From: Nocardia vinacea
GTDB taxonomy: Bacteria > Actinomycetota > Actinomycetes > Mycobacteriales > Mycobacteriaceae
Length of the DNA: 64,000 nucleotides
NCBI RefSeq assembly: GCF_035920345.1
Contig: NZ_CP109149.1
Coordinates: 2,976,001 to 3,040,000, forward strand
Direction of reading: 5' to 3'
In this document: positions 8,597-17,647 of the stretch, piece by piece
Position numbering within the stretch: position 1 is the stretch's first letter
Layout of the letters: each line of letters begins with the position of its first letter
Position numbers and translations under genes: made by a program
Notes under the pieces: generated by a model
Told to the model about the DNA's origin: nothing
Seen by the model: only the letters and a program-made list of their open reading frames with translations
Databases searched by the model: none

Positions 8597-9095
8597 CGAC
8601 ACTGCAACGGACACTTGCCTCAAAATCACCGAGATTCACCGGACCCCCGACGTCTCACGAAGTTGAGGCACCGCACCTCACGGCTGAACGCTGCCTCATG
8701 ATCAACGCGACAGGACAGATCGCTCCAGCTGAGTGGGTTGTGTGGATAAGCAACTGACGTTCGTTCGTTGCGGACCCTGATGGATAGCTTCAGTGAGGAG
8801 GCCTCCGAGAACTGTCGGCGAGCACGCTGGGGACGTGCACGTCGCTGCCGAATGTGACTGCGCGCCCGGCTTCTTCGCATCATCATTGCGGGTGTCCGTC
8901 GATATCCGGTATGAAGAGAAATTGCTTCGGCCGATCGGCTGGACTCCCGCACACGTTCGCGGGCTGACCCTTGGGGTGCTGCCCGAGCTGGCGACGGCCG
9001 CGACGGACCGAAGCAAAGCGGACGGGAATGGTCCGGTATCCGCCGCCCGACTCTATTACGCTGATGCCGGACGCGGGAATGACGTGGAAGTGCGG
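8597..9095. other. Intergenic stretch without a recognisable gene
   Basis: About 500 bases before the FGGY kinase. Open frames exist on both strands, including an in-frame upstream extension of the kinase, but none shows a conserved domain, a ribosome binding site or convincing codon use. No tRNA or clear terminator was seen. It presumably carries the kinase promoter. Confidence 0.5.
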
Positions 9096-10601
9096 GTGAC
9101 TGGGTTGTCGGATCTGCTGCTTGGTGTCGACATGGGTACGGGCAGCACCAAGGGGGTGCTGACAACCAGCGACGGCAGGATCCTCGCGACGGCGGTCCGA
9201 AAACACGGCATGAGCCTTCCTCGGCCGGGCTGGGCAGAGGTAGATGCAGAGACCATCTGGTGGGGCGATCTGGTCGAGGTATGCCGGGAACTCGTTCCCC
9301 ATATCGCAGAGCATCGTCTAGCCGGCATATGCGTCAGTGGCGTCGGTCCGTGCCTGCTGCTGTGTGACCAGGATTTGCGCCCGGTCCGGTCGGCGATTCT
9401 CTACGGAATCGACATGCGGGCTACGGCGGAGATAACTGAACTCACTGACCGACTCGGTGCCGACAAAGTGCTGCAGCGTTGCGGTAAAGCTCTGTCGACG
9501 CAAGCAGTGGGACCGAAAATGCTGTGGGTGGCGCGGAACGAGCCCGACGTGTGGCAACGGGCCACCCGGTGGTACAACTCCAGCTCATATGCCGTCGCAA
9601 AACTGACCGGGTCCTACGTGCTCGACCACCATACGGCCAGCCAGAGTGACCCGCTGTACGACCTGCGCGGACAGGATTGGGCGCAGGATTGGATCGGCGA
9701 TATCGTCGGGCATCTCGAGATGCCGCAGATCGTTTGGCCACATGAGGTTGTTGGCGCGATAACGTCAGCGGCCGCACAGGAGACGGGTCTGCCCGCCGGG
9801 ACTCCCGTCTGCGCGGGGACCGTCGACGCCTGGAGTGAGGCTTTCAGCGCCGGGGTGCGGCGACCCGGGGACGTGATGCTGATGTACGGCTCGACGATGT
9901 TCTTCGTCCAGGTTCTTCCTACCCTCCAAACCCACCCGCTGCTATGGACAACCTCTGGCATCGAGCCGGGGCAGTTCACGCTCGCCGCGGGAATGTCGAC
10001 CTCGGGGTCGCTCACGTCATGGGTTCAGCAGTTGACCGGGGACGTGCCGTTCGAACAGCTCATCGCCGAGGCGGCGGCTGTGCCGCCTGGATCCGACGGC
10101 CTGGTACTCCTGCCGTACTTCGCTGGTGAGCGCACGCCGATCTTCGACCCGAGAGCGCGTGGCGTCGTCGCCGGACTCAGTCTGCGGCACGGGCGGGGCC
10201 ATCTCTTCCGTGCTGCATACGAGGGCATCGCCTACGGCATCCGGCAGATCATCGAGTTTCTCGACAGCGAGCAGACCCCGATCGAACGGCTCGTGGCTGT
10301 CGGCGGCGGAACGCAGGGTGGCTTGTGGACTCAGATCGTGAGCGACGTCGTCGGCCGACCCCAGGTGGTACCGACCCAAACCGTGGGCGCGAGCTACGGC
10401 GACGCGCTGCTCGCCGCGATCGGAACCGGCCTGGTTCCACCGGAGACCGACTGGGCGACCGTCGGCCAGCTCATCGAACCGAACCCCCGCACCCGGGCAC
10501 TTTACGACGACCTGTTCGGCGTCTACGACAGCTTGTACGGAGCGACGAAGCCGCTCGTGCACACGCTGTCCGCCATCCAGGAGTCCCCATTCACCGAGTG
10601 A
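9096..10601 (+). CDS. FGGY-family carbohydrate kinase (xylulokinase-like)
   Basis: GTG 9096, with GGAAG five bases upstream, gives 501 residues, normal for the family; GTG 9084 or 9090 are alternatives. The N-terminal phosphate loop is GVDMGTGSTKG (residues ~9-19), RPGWAEVD follows as in xylulokinases, and the C-terminal half has PYFAGERTPIFDPRARGVV, then AAYEGIAYGIRQI and the nucleotide loop AVGGGTQGGLW. The enzyme should phosphorylate a ketose or polyol with ATP. It lies convergent with an ABC importer and a dehydrogenase, consistent with phosphorylation of the ketose that the dehydrogenase produces. The exact sugar is not determined. Confidence 0.85.
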   Translation: MTGLSDLLLGVDMGTGSTKGVLTTSDGRILATAVRKHGMSLPRPGWAEVDAETIWWGDLVEVCRELVPHIAEHRLAGICVSGVGPCLLLCDQDLRPVRSAILYGIDMRATAEITELTDRLGADKVLQRCGKALSTQAVGPKMLWVARNEPDVWQRATRWYNSSSYAVAKLTGSYVLDHHTASQSDPLYDLRGQDWAQDWIGDIVGHLEMPQIVWPHEVVGAITSAAAQETGLPAGTPVCAGTVDAWSEAFSAGVRRPGDVMLMYGSTMFFVQVLPTLQTHPLLWTTSGIEPGQFTLAAGMSTSGSLTSWVQQLTGDVPFEQLIAEAAAVPPGSDGLVLLPYFAGERTPIFDPRARGVVAGLSLRHGRGHLFRAAYEGIAYGIRQIIEFLDSEQTPIERLVAVGGGTQGGLWTQIVSDVVGRPQVVPTQTVGASYGDALLAAIGTGLVPPETDWATVGQLIEPNPRTRALYDDLFGVYDSLYGATKPLVHTLSAIQESPFTE

Positions 10602-10642
10602 CTCCGCACATGCCGGACGGATGTTCGCGCGACGTGCAAGTC

Positions 10643-10658
10643 GGGCCGCAATCGGCCC
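10643..10658. terminator. Short hairpin between convergent genes
   Basis: GGGCCG-CAAT-CGGCCC forms a perfect six-base stem with a four-base loop in the 82-base gap between the kinase and the oppositely oriented ABC permease. There is no T tract, so function as a bidirectional terminator is tentative. Confidence 0.35.
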
Positions 10659-10683
10659 TACTCACATCTCCGGAGGATGTTCC

Positions 10684-11955
10684 TCATGCCTGTCCGTGCG
10701 AGACGCGGGATCGGCGCGCCAATGAATCGATGAGTACCGCCAGGGCAAGGACAGCGCCGGTGATCATGAACCGTGGGGCCGACGACAGATTCAGCAATGT
10801 CAATCCATTCGAGATGGACTGGATCACGAGGATTCCCAGCAGGGCTGAATACGCTGATCCTCGACCACCGAACAGGCTTGTACCGCCGATGACAGCTGCG
10901 GCGATGGCGTTGAGATTGACGTCGCCGGTGCCGGCACTCTGGCTGGCCGAGGCCAGCCGGGCCGCCATGAAAATACCTCCGAGCGCCGCGAGCGTGCCGG
11001 TGAGGACGAAGGCAGACGTATAGACCCGGTTGACGTTGATACCGGCCCGACGCGCGGCCTCGACGCTGCCGCCGACCGCGAACATGTGCCTTCCCCAGTG
11101 GGTCCGGGTCAGGGCATAGTTTGCCACCACGACCGCGATGACGAAGACCATGAACATCCACGGCACTCCATTGTCCTGGTTGAGATACCAGGTGGCGGCG
11201 AGGAAGACGACCAGGAGCGCACCGCTCTTGATCAGCCGGGACTGCACGGACGGCCGGGATAGATTGGCCCGTGCTCGTTCTCGGATGTTCGCCAGACCCG
11301 CGACGAGCACGCCGACCGCAGCGACGACGCAGATTATATAAGCCACAGCGGGTGGGAGGAACTGCTGCTGGCCGAAGGTCACCAGCTGCGAACCGTACGG
11401 GAGGTTGATCGACCCGTGGCTGCCGAGCAGCTGAAGCTGAAGTCCGAGGAAGGCGAGCAGGCCGGCCAGAGTCACAACGAAGCTCGGCATACCGAATCGC
11501 GTATAGACCAGTGAATAGAGCAGCCCGATCAGCGCACCGCTGAGCAGCGCCGCTAGGACAGCCACCGGCATAGGCCAGCCCTTGTTGACCCACAGAACCC
11601 CGAGGAACGCCGCCGAGAGACCACTCAAGGAACCCACCGACAGGTCGATCTCCCCGAGAATCAGGACCAGCACGATGCCCAGGGAGATCATTCCGACGGC
11701 CGCACTGTCGTACAACAGATTGACCAGGTTCGTCGAGGTAAGGAAGACCGGATTCAGGGTCTGGAACACAACGGCGATGCCGACCAGACCGACGAGGACA
11801 GGGAGCGGTCCCAGATCACCGGAGCGCACGCGGCGACCGAATCCGGTGATCATCCCGCCGACGCCGCCCACACCGACGGTTACTCGGCTGTCCTGGCGGT
11901 CGAGTTCAGTGCGCTCGGCCGCCTCGGACTCCGTAGACGTTTCCGTCTGACTCAT
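10684..11955 (-). CDS. Sugar ABC transporter permease (XylH/RbsC type)
   Basis: A protein of 423 residues with an N-terminal cytosolic tail and ~10 hydrophobic segments. LVNLLYDSAAVGMISLGIVL, LGEIDLSVGSLSGLSAA, YTRFGMPSFVVTLAGLLAFL and AVIGGTSLFGGRGS are the signatures of BPD-type-2 (AraH/RbsC/XylH) permeases. It would form the membrane channel of the importer with the ATPase immediately upstream, whose stop overlaps its ATG by four bases. Length matches XylH-type proteins rather than the shorter RbsC. Confidence 0.9.
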   Translation of the reverse strand: MSQTETSTESEAAERTELDRQDSRVTVGVGGVGGMITGFGRRVRSGDLGPLPVLVGLVGIAVVFQTLNPVFLTSTNLVNLLYDSAAVGMISLGIVLVLILGEIDLSVGSLSGLSAAFLGVLWVNKGWPMPVAVLAALLSGALIGLLYSLVYTRFGMPSFVVTLAGLLAFLGLQLQLLGSHGSINLPYGSQLVTFGQQQFLPPAVAYIICVVAAVGVLVAGLANIRERARANLSRPSVQSRLIKSGALLVVFLAATWYLNQDNGVPWMFMVFVIAVVVANYALTRTHWGRHMFAVGGSVEAARRAGINVNRVYTSAFVLTGTLAALGGIFMAARLASASQSAGTGDVNLNAIAAAVIGGTSLFGGRGSAYSALLGILVIQSISNGLTLLNLSSAPRFMITGAVLALAVLIDSLARRSRVSHGQA

Positions 11956-12776
11956 GACAGCTCCTCTGCGGTGTTCGCAACAGCCGCGTTGACCTCGACC
12001 GCTCGCCGGGCCGATCGACGAGCGACGACGTTGTCCGTGGCGCCCGTGATTGCCGCGACAAGCTCGTGGTTGCTCACATCCGGACCGAAGGTTCCGTTGT
12101 TGCGGCCGAGCCGGAGCACCACGATCCTGTCCGCGACCGCCCGAACGTCCTCCATGTTGTGACTGATCATGATGATGCCGAGCCCCTTGGCGCGCACCCG
12201 TTCGATCAGGTTGAGGACTTCCGCGGTTTGCGCCACCCCCAGGGCGGCAGTCGGCTCGTCGAGCATGATTAGCCGGGGGTTGACCAGCAGTGACCGGGCG
12301 ATAGCGACGGTTTGGCGCTGACCACCTGACAGCGACGCGATGGGGACGCGAACGCTCGGGATCCGAGCCGATAGCTCCCCGAGGAGCTCCCAGGACCGAG
12401 TCTCCATCTCGACCTCGCTGAGCCGCGTCCTACCGAGCTCTCGACCGAGAAACAGGTTGGCGACGACGTCGAGGTTCTCACAGAGCGCGAGATCCTGGAA
12501 AACGGTAGCGATGCCGAGTTCGAGTGCCGCGTTCGGCGAGGGAATTGTGACGGGCTTCCCGTCGAAGAAGAGCTCACCGGAGTCGGGCTGATGGACACCG
12601 GACAGGACCTTGACCAGGGTGGACTTACCGGCCCCGTTATCGCCGACGAGGGCGACCACCTCGCCGGCGTGGACTTCCATGTCGATGTCGGTCAGCGCGG
12701 AGACCGCGCCGAAAGTCTTGCCGATACCGCGAAGGCTGAGCACCGGCGTCGTAGACGATGTTGCCGTGGCTGTCAT
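11952..12776 (-). CDS. Sugar ABC transporter ATP-binding protein
   Basis: A protein of 274 residues with a single ABC domain: Walker A GDNGAGKST (residues ~45-53), Q loop VFQDLALCENLD, signature LSGGQRQ, Walker B LIMLDEPTAALG and switch histidine ISHNMEDV. This half-length form is typical of FrcA/XylG-like partners in the CUT2 transporter class, which usually have one or two ABC domains. It energises uptake with the adjacent permease. It lies 30 bases downstream of the binding protein gene and is translationally coupled to the permease. Confidence 0.9.
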   Translation of the reverse strand: MTATATSSTTPVLSLRGIGKTFGAVSALTDIDMEVHAGEVVALVGDNGAGKSTLVKVLSGVHQPDSGELFFDGKPVTIPSPNAALELGIATVFQDLALCENLDVVANLFLGRELGRTRLSEVEMETRSWELLGELSARIPSVRVPIASLSGGQRQTVAIARSLLVNPRLIMLDEPTAALGVAQTAEVLNLIERVRAKGLGIIMISHNMEDVRAVADRIVVLRLGRNNGTFGPDVSNHELVAAITGATDNVVARRSARRAVEVNAAVANTAEELS

Positions 12777-12806
12777 AAGAACTCTATCGATGGCGTGAAG
12801 GCGGTT

Positions 12807-13904
12807 TCAGGAGATCCCCAGTGCCGTGCATCCGGTGGCATAGGCACCAGTGCACAGCTCCGCTGCGGTGTTGATCTTGGCGTCGACGATGTCAGCCTTC
12901 AGGTTGTCCCGTGTGACGACCTTCGGCACGAAGAGCATGGTCGGGGCCTTGAAGACGGTTGTCAGGTTGCCGCCACCGACGGCCTCGACCTGCTTGCCCT
13001 CGACGAGATCGACGACGACTTCAGCTGCTGCGGCAGCAACTATCTCGCTCGGCTTGGAGATCGTGTTGTACTGGTCACCCGAGATCACGAGCTGGAGCCC
13101 GGCATTGGTTGCGTCGTTGCCGGTAACCGGCGGGATAGGCTTGACGTTCGCGGCCTTCAACGCGGCAATGGCACCACCGGCCGTCCCGTCGTTGGCCGCG
13201 ACGATCCCACCGATCTGGCCCCCGAACCGCGAGACCTGGCCCGCGACCCACTGCTGAGCAGCGGTCGGCTCCCAGTCCGGGGTGTCGTACTCGGCGAGCG
13301 TCGCATACCCGCCGCTGGCGAGGCCTTCGTGGATGCCCTTCTTGATCAAACCTGCTGCCGCGTCCGTCGGTGAGCCGTTGACTTCCAGGATCCCCTTGTC
13401 GGTCGGGACGCCGGTGTCCTTCATGTGCTTGACGAGCGATTCGGCGATCGCCTTGCCGATGGCCTCGTTGTCGAAGGACACGTAGTAATCGACCTTCGCG
13501 TCCGGGATGGGCCGATCGTAGGCAACGACCTTGATTCCCCTGGCCTGAGCACGTGACACCATCGAGGCCGCGGCGGTGGAGTCGACCGGATCGATCACGA
13601 TGGCCTTGACGCCCTGCGAGATGGCGGCGTCGAACTGCTGCTGCTGCTTGGCTGCGTCAGCGTTGGCGTTGTTGTAGAGCGCCGTACAGCTCGCGCACAA
13701 CTTGCTGAGCGCAGCCTTGAAGCCCGGCGCATCGTGCTGCTCATACCTGGTCGATGCCTGGTCCGGCATGAGGAAGGCGACCTTCGCGCCATCGATACCG
13801 CCGGTAGCGGTTTTGGCGTTCTTACCCGAGCTACACGCCGCGAGCGGCAGGGTGAGGGCAATAGCGAGGACAACGGCGGCCCGGGTCGTCTTGATAACGT
13901 TCAT
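12807..13904 (-). CDS. Sugar-binding lipoprotein of CUT2 ABC importer
   Basis: ATG 13904 (with GGAAAAG upstream) gives 365 residues: a lipoprotein signal MNVIKTTRAAVVLAIALTLP followed by lipobox LAAC, then a periplasmic-binding-protein type I domain. KVAFLMPDQASTRYEQHDAP at the start of the mature domain, KAIVIDPVDSTAAASMV and VVAYDRPIPD resemble xylose-binding XylF. It is the extracytoplasmic receptor anchored at the outer face of the membrane and defines the transporter's substrate. A longer in-frame extension upstream has no signal character and was not used. The gene lies between the dehydrogenase and the ATPase. Confidence 0.9.
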   Translation of the reverse strand: MNVIKTTRAAVVLAIALTLPLAACSSGKNAKTATGGIDGAKVAFLMPDQASTRYEQHDAPGFKAALSKLCASCTALYNNANADAAKQQQQFDAAISQGVKAIVIDPVDSTAAASMVSRAQARGIKVVAYDRPIPDAKVDYYVSFDNEAIGKAIAESLVKHMKDTGVPTDKGILEVNGSPTDAAAGLIKKGIHEGLASGGYATLAEYDTPDWEPTAAQQWVAGQVSRFGGQIGGIVAANDGTAGGAIAALKAANVKPIPPVTGNDATNAGLQLVISGDQYNTISKPSEIVAAAAAEVVVDLVEGKQVEAVGGGNLTTVFKAPTMLFVPKVVTRDNLKADIVDAKINTAAELCTGAYATGCTALGIS

Positions 13905-14005
13905 AACGATGTCTTTTCCGATCTGATGTGATGTCCGGGTGGCAGTGGGCGACCATGGTTCGGCCAGTCGCGAGCCGATCGTTTCCGTCAGCCTGAGCCG
14001 ACCGA

Positions 14006-15115
14006 TCAGGGAATGAGTGAGACCTTGATCGACTCCTTGCCCGACGCGACGAGGTCGAGTCCGCGCGCAAACTCCGCAATCGGCAGCTGGTGGGTGCAGA
14101 TGTCGTCGAGCGGGAGCTTGCCGCCCTCGATGAGCCGGATCGCAGCAGGCCAGCAATTCGGTCCCAGATGGGCTCCGCGCACGTCGAGTTCCTTGTCATC
14201 GCTGATGATCGTCCAATCGACGGTCACCGCCTCCTTGAAGACGCTGTATTCGATGAAGCGACCGAGCTTGCGCAGCAGGTTGAGGCCCTGGATCACCGCC
14301 GACGGGTGCCCGGTCGCCTCGAGGTAGACATCGGCGCCATAACCACCGGTAAGTTCTCGAACGCGGGCAACGGGATCTTGCTTGCTGATGTCTATCGTCA
14401 TCGTGGCCCCGGCGCGCGCCGCAAGCTCCAGCTTGCGCGGCTCCATGTCCAGAGCAATGACCTGGGCCGGAGACTTCGCCGCCGCACCCGCGACCATGCC
14501 GAGGCCGATGGGCCCGCACCCGGCGACGACAACCACATCGGAGAACGTGATGTCGGCCCGTTCGACGGCGTGGAGTGCGCAAGACAGCGGCTCCGCGAAG
14601 GCCGCGTGCGCAGGGGGAATGTCAGCGCTGATCCGATGGACCAGAGAACCCTGCGTGATGACCATGTACTCCTGCATGCCGCCGTGGGTTGCGCGCTTGA
14701 AGCCGTAGATGTCGTGCACCTGACACATGTGGTAGTTGCCCTCGGCACAGTAGCGGCAGTTCCAGCACGGAACGATCTGCTCGACGACAATGCGATCGCC
14801 GACCTCGACGCCCCAGCGCTCGCGAGCGGCATCGTCGAGCTCGACGATCCGCCCGGTGATCTCATGCCCCGGTACGACCTCCGTCTCCGCCCATGCCGCC
14901 CGGTTTTCGTCACCCCAGAACTTCGATGCGCCGTGGTAGCACTTCAGGTCGCTCGCGCAAATGCCGACGGCCTCGACGCGGATGAGTGCCTCTCCTGGTC
15001 TCCGCGACGGGACCGGTAGCTTCTCCAGCCGGTAATCAGCGGGACCGTGACACACGACTGCCTGCATCGTGTCACCAGCGCAAACGCCTGATCGGGTGCG
15101 TTGTCGATCAGTCAC
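14006..15115 (-). CDS. Zinc-dependent polyol/alcohol dehydrogenase (MDR)
   Basis: GTG 15115 is preceded by AGAAGGAG at good spacing and is preferred over ATG 15067; it gives 369 residues. The catalytic zinc region is GICASDLKCYHG with GHEITGRI; the structural zinc site is PCWNCRYCAEGNYHMC; the NAD(P) fold shows AGCGPIGLGM near residue 205 and an acidic residue after ALDM. These match sorbitol/threitol/xylitol-type dehydrogenases. It would oxidise an imported polyol to a ketose for the FGGY kinase. It is the first gene of the minus-strand operon, divergent from the regulator. Confidence 0.87.
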   Translation of the reverse strand: MTDRQRTRSGVCAGDTMQAVVCHGPADYRLEKLPVPSRRPGEALIRVEAVGICASDLKCYHGASKFWGDENRAAWAETEVVPGHEITGRIVELDDAARERWGVEVGDRIVVEQIVPCWNCRYCAEGNYHMCQVHDIYGFKRATHGGMQEYMVITQGSLVHRISADIPPAHAAFAEPLSCALHAVERADITFSDVVVVAGCGPIGLGMVAGAAAKSPAQVIALDMEPRKLELAARAGATMTIDISKQDPVARVRELTGGYGADVYLEATGHPSAVIQGLNLLRKLGRFIEYSVFKEAVTVDWTIISDDKELDVRGAHLGPNCWPAAIRLIEGGKLPLDDICTHQLPIAEFARGLDLVASGKESIKVSLIP

Positions 15116-15178
15116 GAGGGACTCCTTCTGCCTGCCACCTCCCGAGGGAGGCGTGTTCTATGTCACTATAGACATCGG

Positions 15179-15228
15179 TGAACAAATGTACAGCACAAAT
15201 GTTCAGACCCGATCGAATACTCTGAACA
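15179..15228. promoter_or_regulatory. Candidate operator of the polyol cluster
   Basis: In the 147-base divergent gap, TGAACA (15179-15184), TGTTCAG (15200-15206) and CTGAACA (15222-15228) form two inverted pairs around a shared middle arm. The octamer ACAAATGT occurs at 15182 and again at 15195. Such half-sites spaced by about two helical turns suit a tetrameric SorC/DeoR-type repressor. The assignment to the adjacent regulator is inference. Confidence 0.55.
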
Positions 15229-15262
15229 TCTGCACACCGATTTGCACGGAAGGAGGATGCCG

Positions 15263-16237
15263 ATGAGAGACCGAGCAGCCGGGAGTATCGATGCGGGCGC
15301 CCGCCGTCGGTTTCCTTCGGGGCTGGTGTACCAGGCGGCGCGGCTGTACTACCTGGACAACGCGACTCAGGCCGAGATCGCACACCAAATCGGCACCAGC
15401 CGTGCGACCGTGAGTCGTCTCCTCGCCGAGGCGCGCGAGACCGGCATCGTCCAGGTCACAGTCCGTAACCCGGAGAAGCGGGCACTGACCGACCTCGAGC
15501 ATGATCTCCGCCAGGCGCTCGGACTAACTGCGGCATACGTGACACCGGAGTCCCCAGGCGTCGAATTGGGGACGCTGCTCGCTCCCCGCGTCGCCGACGC
15601 GCTCGCCGAATCGCAACTGCGCCCCGGAGACACGCTTCTAGTGTCAACCGGCGCAACGGTATTCGCGGTCGCACGTCACGATCTCCCACCGCTGCCCGGC
15701 GTCGTCCTGTGCCCGACAGTCGGCGGTATCGAAGAGCCGGAGGCGCACTACCAGTCGAACGAGATCACGCGGGCGCTGGCGCTGCGGGTCGGCGGAGTCC
15801 CCGTCATGCTGTACGCCCCCGCCATGCCGACCCCGACCCTGCACGAAGCGTTGATGAGCGACCCACAGATCCAACGGGTCCAGCAACTGTGGCGGTCCGC
15901 GCGCGCCGCACTACTTGGAATCGGTGCTCCACCGCTGCACCGATCGTCGCTGCCGAGCGTCATCTCGGCGCGGGAGGCAACGCTCGAGCACGCCGTCGGT
16001 GACATTTGCGCCCGGCCCTACGGACCTGACGGAGCGCCGATCGAGTCCAGTGGGTTCGAGCGCCTCATCGCCATCCCGCTAGAGGACCTCCCGCGCATTC
16101 CGCACACAATCGGCGTGGCCATCGGCCAAGACAAGGTGGATTCCATCCTCGTGGCAGCTCGCGCCGGCTACGTGAACACCCTCGTGACCGACAGCCCGAC
16201 GGCGGAGGGTCTCCTCAGAGCGGCTGCCGTCAGATAG
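15263..16237 (+). CDS. SorC/DeoR-type sugar-binding transcriptional regulator
   Basis: ATG 15263 is six bases after GGAAGGAGG and gives 324 residues. Residues ~34-55 form the helix-turn-helix (ATQAEIAHQIGTSRATVSRL). The rest is a SorC-type effector domain (PF04198 class) resembling sugar-phosphate isomerases: LVSTGATVFAVARH, CPTVGGIEEPEAHYQSNEI, RAALLGIGAPP and AVGDICARPYGPDG. These regulators respond to phosphorylated sugars, here most likely the product of the FGGY kinase. It is divergent from the dehydrogenase-importer operon and faces the repeat-rich operator region. Confidence 0.9.
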   Translation: MRDRAAGSIDAGARRRFPSGLVYQAARLYYLDNATQAEIAHQIGTSRATVSRLLAEARETGIVQVTVRNPEKRALTDLEHDLRQALGLTAAYVTPESPGVELGTLLAPRVADALAESQLRPGDTLLVSTGATVFAVARHDLPPLPGVVLCPTVGGIEEPEAHYQSNEITRALALRVGGVPVMLYAPAMPTPTLHEALMSDPQIQRVQQLWRSARAALLGIGAPPLHRSSLPSVISAREATLEHAVGDICARPYGPDGAPIESSGFERLIAIPLEDLPRIPHTIGVAIGQDKVDSILVAARAGYVNTLVTDSPTAEGLLRAAAVR

Positions 16238-16308
16238 ACGACCGCCACGACTCCCCCACGACCGGCACAGCACCCCCATCACGAGGCTACCGCCGGGGCA
16301 CGACCGAC

Positions 16309-17589
16309 CTAGCGGTAGCGCGGGTTCGTGTTGTGCCATTCGAACGAGCCGCCCATCCAATCGCGAACGCCGCGCATGAACAGCTGGAGCTCGGGGGAGG
16401 GGATGGCGCGCAGGGCGCGATGGTCGGCTTCGAACTGGTGCACCATCCGGTTGTGCAGGTCGACGGTGACCTCGGTCGCTTCGGCCAGCGAGCACCCACG
16501 ATCGGCGGCGATCTGCAGCACCATATTGCTGACGGGTACTTCGTCGGCGGCATCCTTCTTGATCGAGAACAGGTCGTTGACCAGGACGGCGGCGGTACCC
16601 GCGCGGAACACGGCCTGCCGGACCCGATCGTCGTAGAAGAGGTTCGCGGGCAGCTCGTACCCGGCGACGGGGTCGATCAGGGTCATCGAGGTGTAGAAGG
16701 TGTCGTGCTGGCGGGCGGCGAGATATTCCCACGCGGAAGGTGATTCGCCGGTGTGTCGCCACGCGGCGTAGGCGGTCCAGGACACGAACATCGTGAACGT
16801 CGCGTAGCAGGCGCGCTGCACCTGCCCCGGGGTGGCGTGGGCGCGCAGATTCGCGATCGCGGAACCGAAAGCACGCAGCACCTTGTCTTCCCGCAGCACC
16901 TCCTCCAGCGGAGTGGTGAACTCGCCCGCGTCGGGCAACGGATCCAAGGCCGCCATCGCCAAGGTGAGTCGTTGCGGCAGCCGGGTCGGGTCCGCGCCGA
17001 GCGCCGAATCGTCGGCGTAGTAGTCGTCGGCCATCCACCAGGCGGTGTTCATCTGGGCCGGGACCAGCAGTCGGTCGGGGTCGTCGGAATCGGTGTGGGT
17101 CAGCATGACCAGCCGTCCGTAGCCGGTCCGGCGCAGCTTCTCGAGCTCCTCGTCGGTGAACCCGATCGACTCCGCCCACGTGGTGAGGCGATCGTCGATC
17201 CGGTCGGCGAGGTTGTCATCGATCCGGGTGGCGGGCGGGCAGTACAGTGGCGGCGCGGAACCGTCACCCCAGGCAAGTTCTCGGTAGGGCTCGATCTCGG
17301 CCGTCGCGTGCCGGAACGGTATCCGAAACGCGCTCTCGCCCAGGGGAGTTCCAGTGCCGCGAAGGTGCCGTAAGCCGGCGCCGGGCAGTGTGGCCGCCGG
17401 CATCGCGCCGGGCGCGGGTGGTGCCGTCGGTTCGGGCTCGGACCGGGTCATCGTCGAGAAGTGCGCGGCGAGTTCGGTGCCCAGGCCATGAGGCCCGGCC
17501 AGAAGGTTCGTGAGTCGTTCACCGGGCGGTTCCGGCTTGTCGGTAACCGTGTCGCGGTGGCTGGTCTGGTCGTTGTCGAGACTTGTCAC
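16309..17589 (-). CDS. 2-Methylisoborneol-synthase-like terpene cyclase
   Basis: GTG 17589 follows CGGGAGAAG and gives 426 residues. Residues 1-110 are Pro/Thr-rich and look disordered. The cyclase domain has the metal motif DDYYADD (188-194), the second metal motif NDLFSIKKD (338-346), and WEYLAARQ, VAGYELPANL, FMRGVRDWMGG and WHNTNPRYR, all positions shared with 2-methylisoborneol synthase. Family members act on 2-methyl-GPP and are often cargo of family 2B encapsulins through the disordered N-terminus. Neither an encapsulin nor a GPP methyltransferase is present here, so the gene is an orphan and its product is uncertain. Confidence 0.85.
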   Translation of the reverse strand: MTSLDNDQTSHRDTVTDKPEPPGERLTNLLAGPHGLGTELAAHFSTMTRSEPEPTAPPAPGAMPAATLPGAGLRHLRGTGTPLGESAFRIPFRHATAEIEPYRELAWGDGSAPPLYCPPATRIDDNLADRIDDRLTTWAESIGFTDEELEKLRRTGYGRLVMLTHTDSDDPDRLLVPAQMNTAWWMADDYYADDSALGADPTRLPQRLTLAMAALDPLPDAGEFTTPLEEVLREDKVLRAFGSAIANLRAHATPGQVQRACYATFTMFVSWTAYAAWRHTGESPSAWEYLAARQHDTFYTSMTLIDPVAGYELPANLFYDDRVRQAVFRAGTAAVLVNDLFSIKKDAADEVPVSNMVLQIAADRGCSLAEATEVTVDLHNRMVHQFEADHRALRAIPSPELQLFMRGVRDWMGGSFEWHNTNPRYR

Positions 17590-17647
17590 AGCACTTCTCC
17601 CGTCGCAGGGGTCCATAGATGGAGACAGCACGATGCACTCAAAACGA

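Noticed and set aside
8793..9095. N-terminal extension of the FGGY kinase (~100 extra residues)
   Set aside because: FGGY proteins begin directly before the DMGTGSTKG loop; the extension has no conserved sequence and no ribosome binding site.
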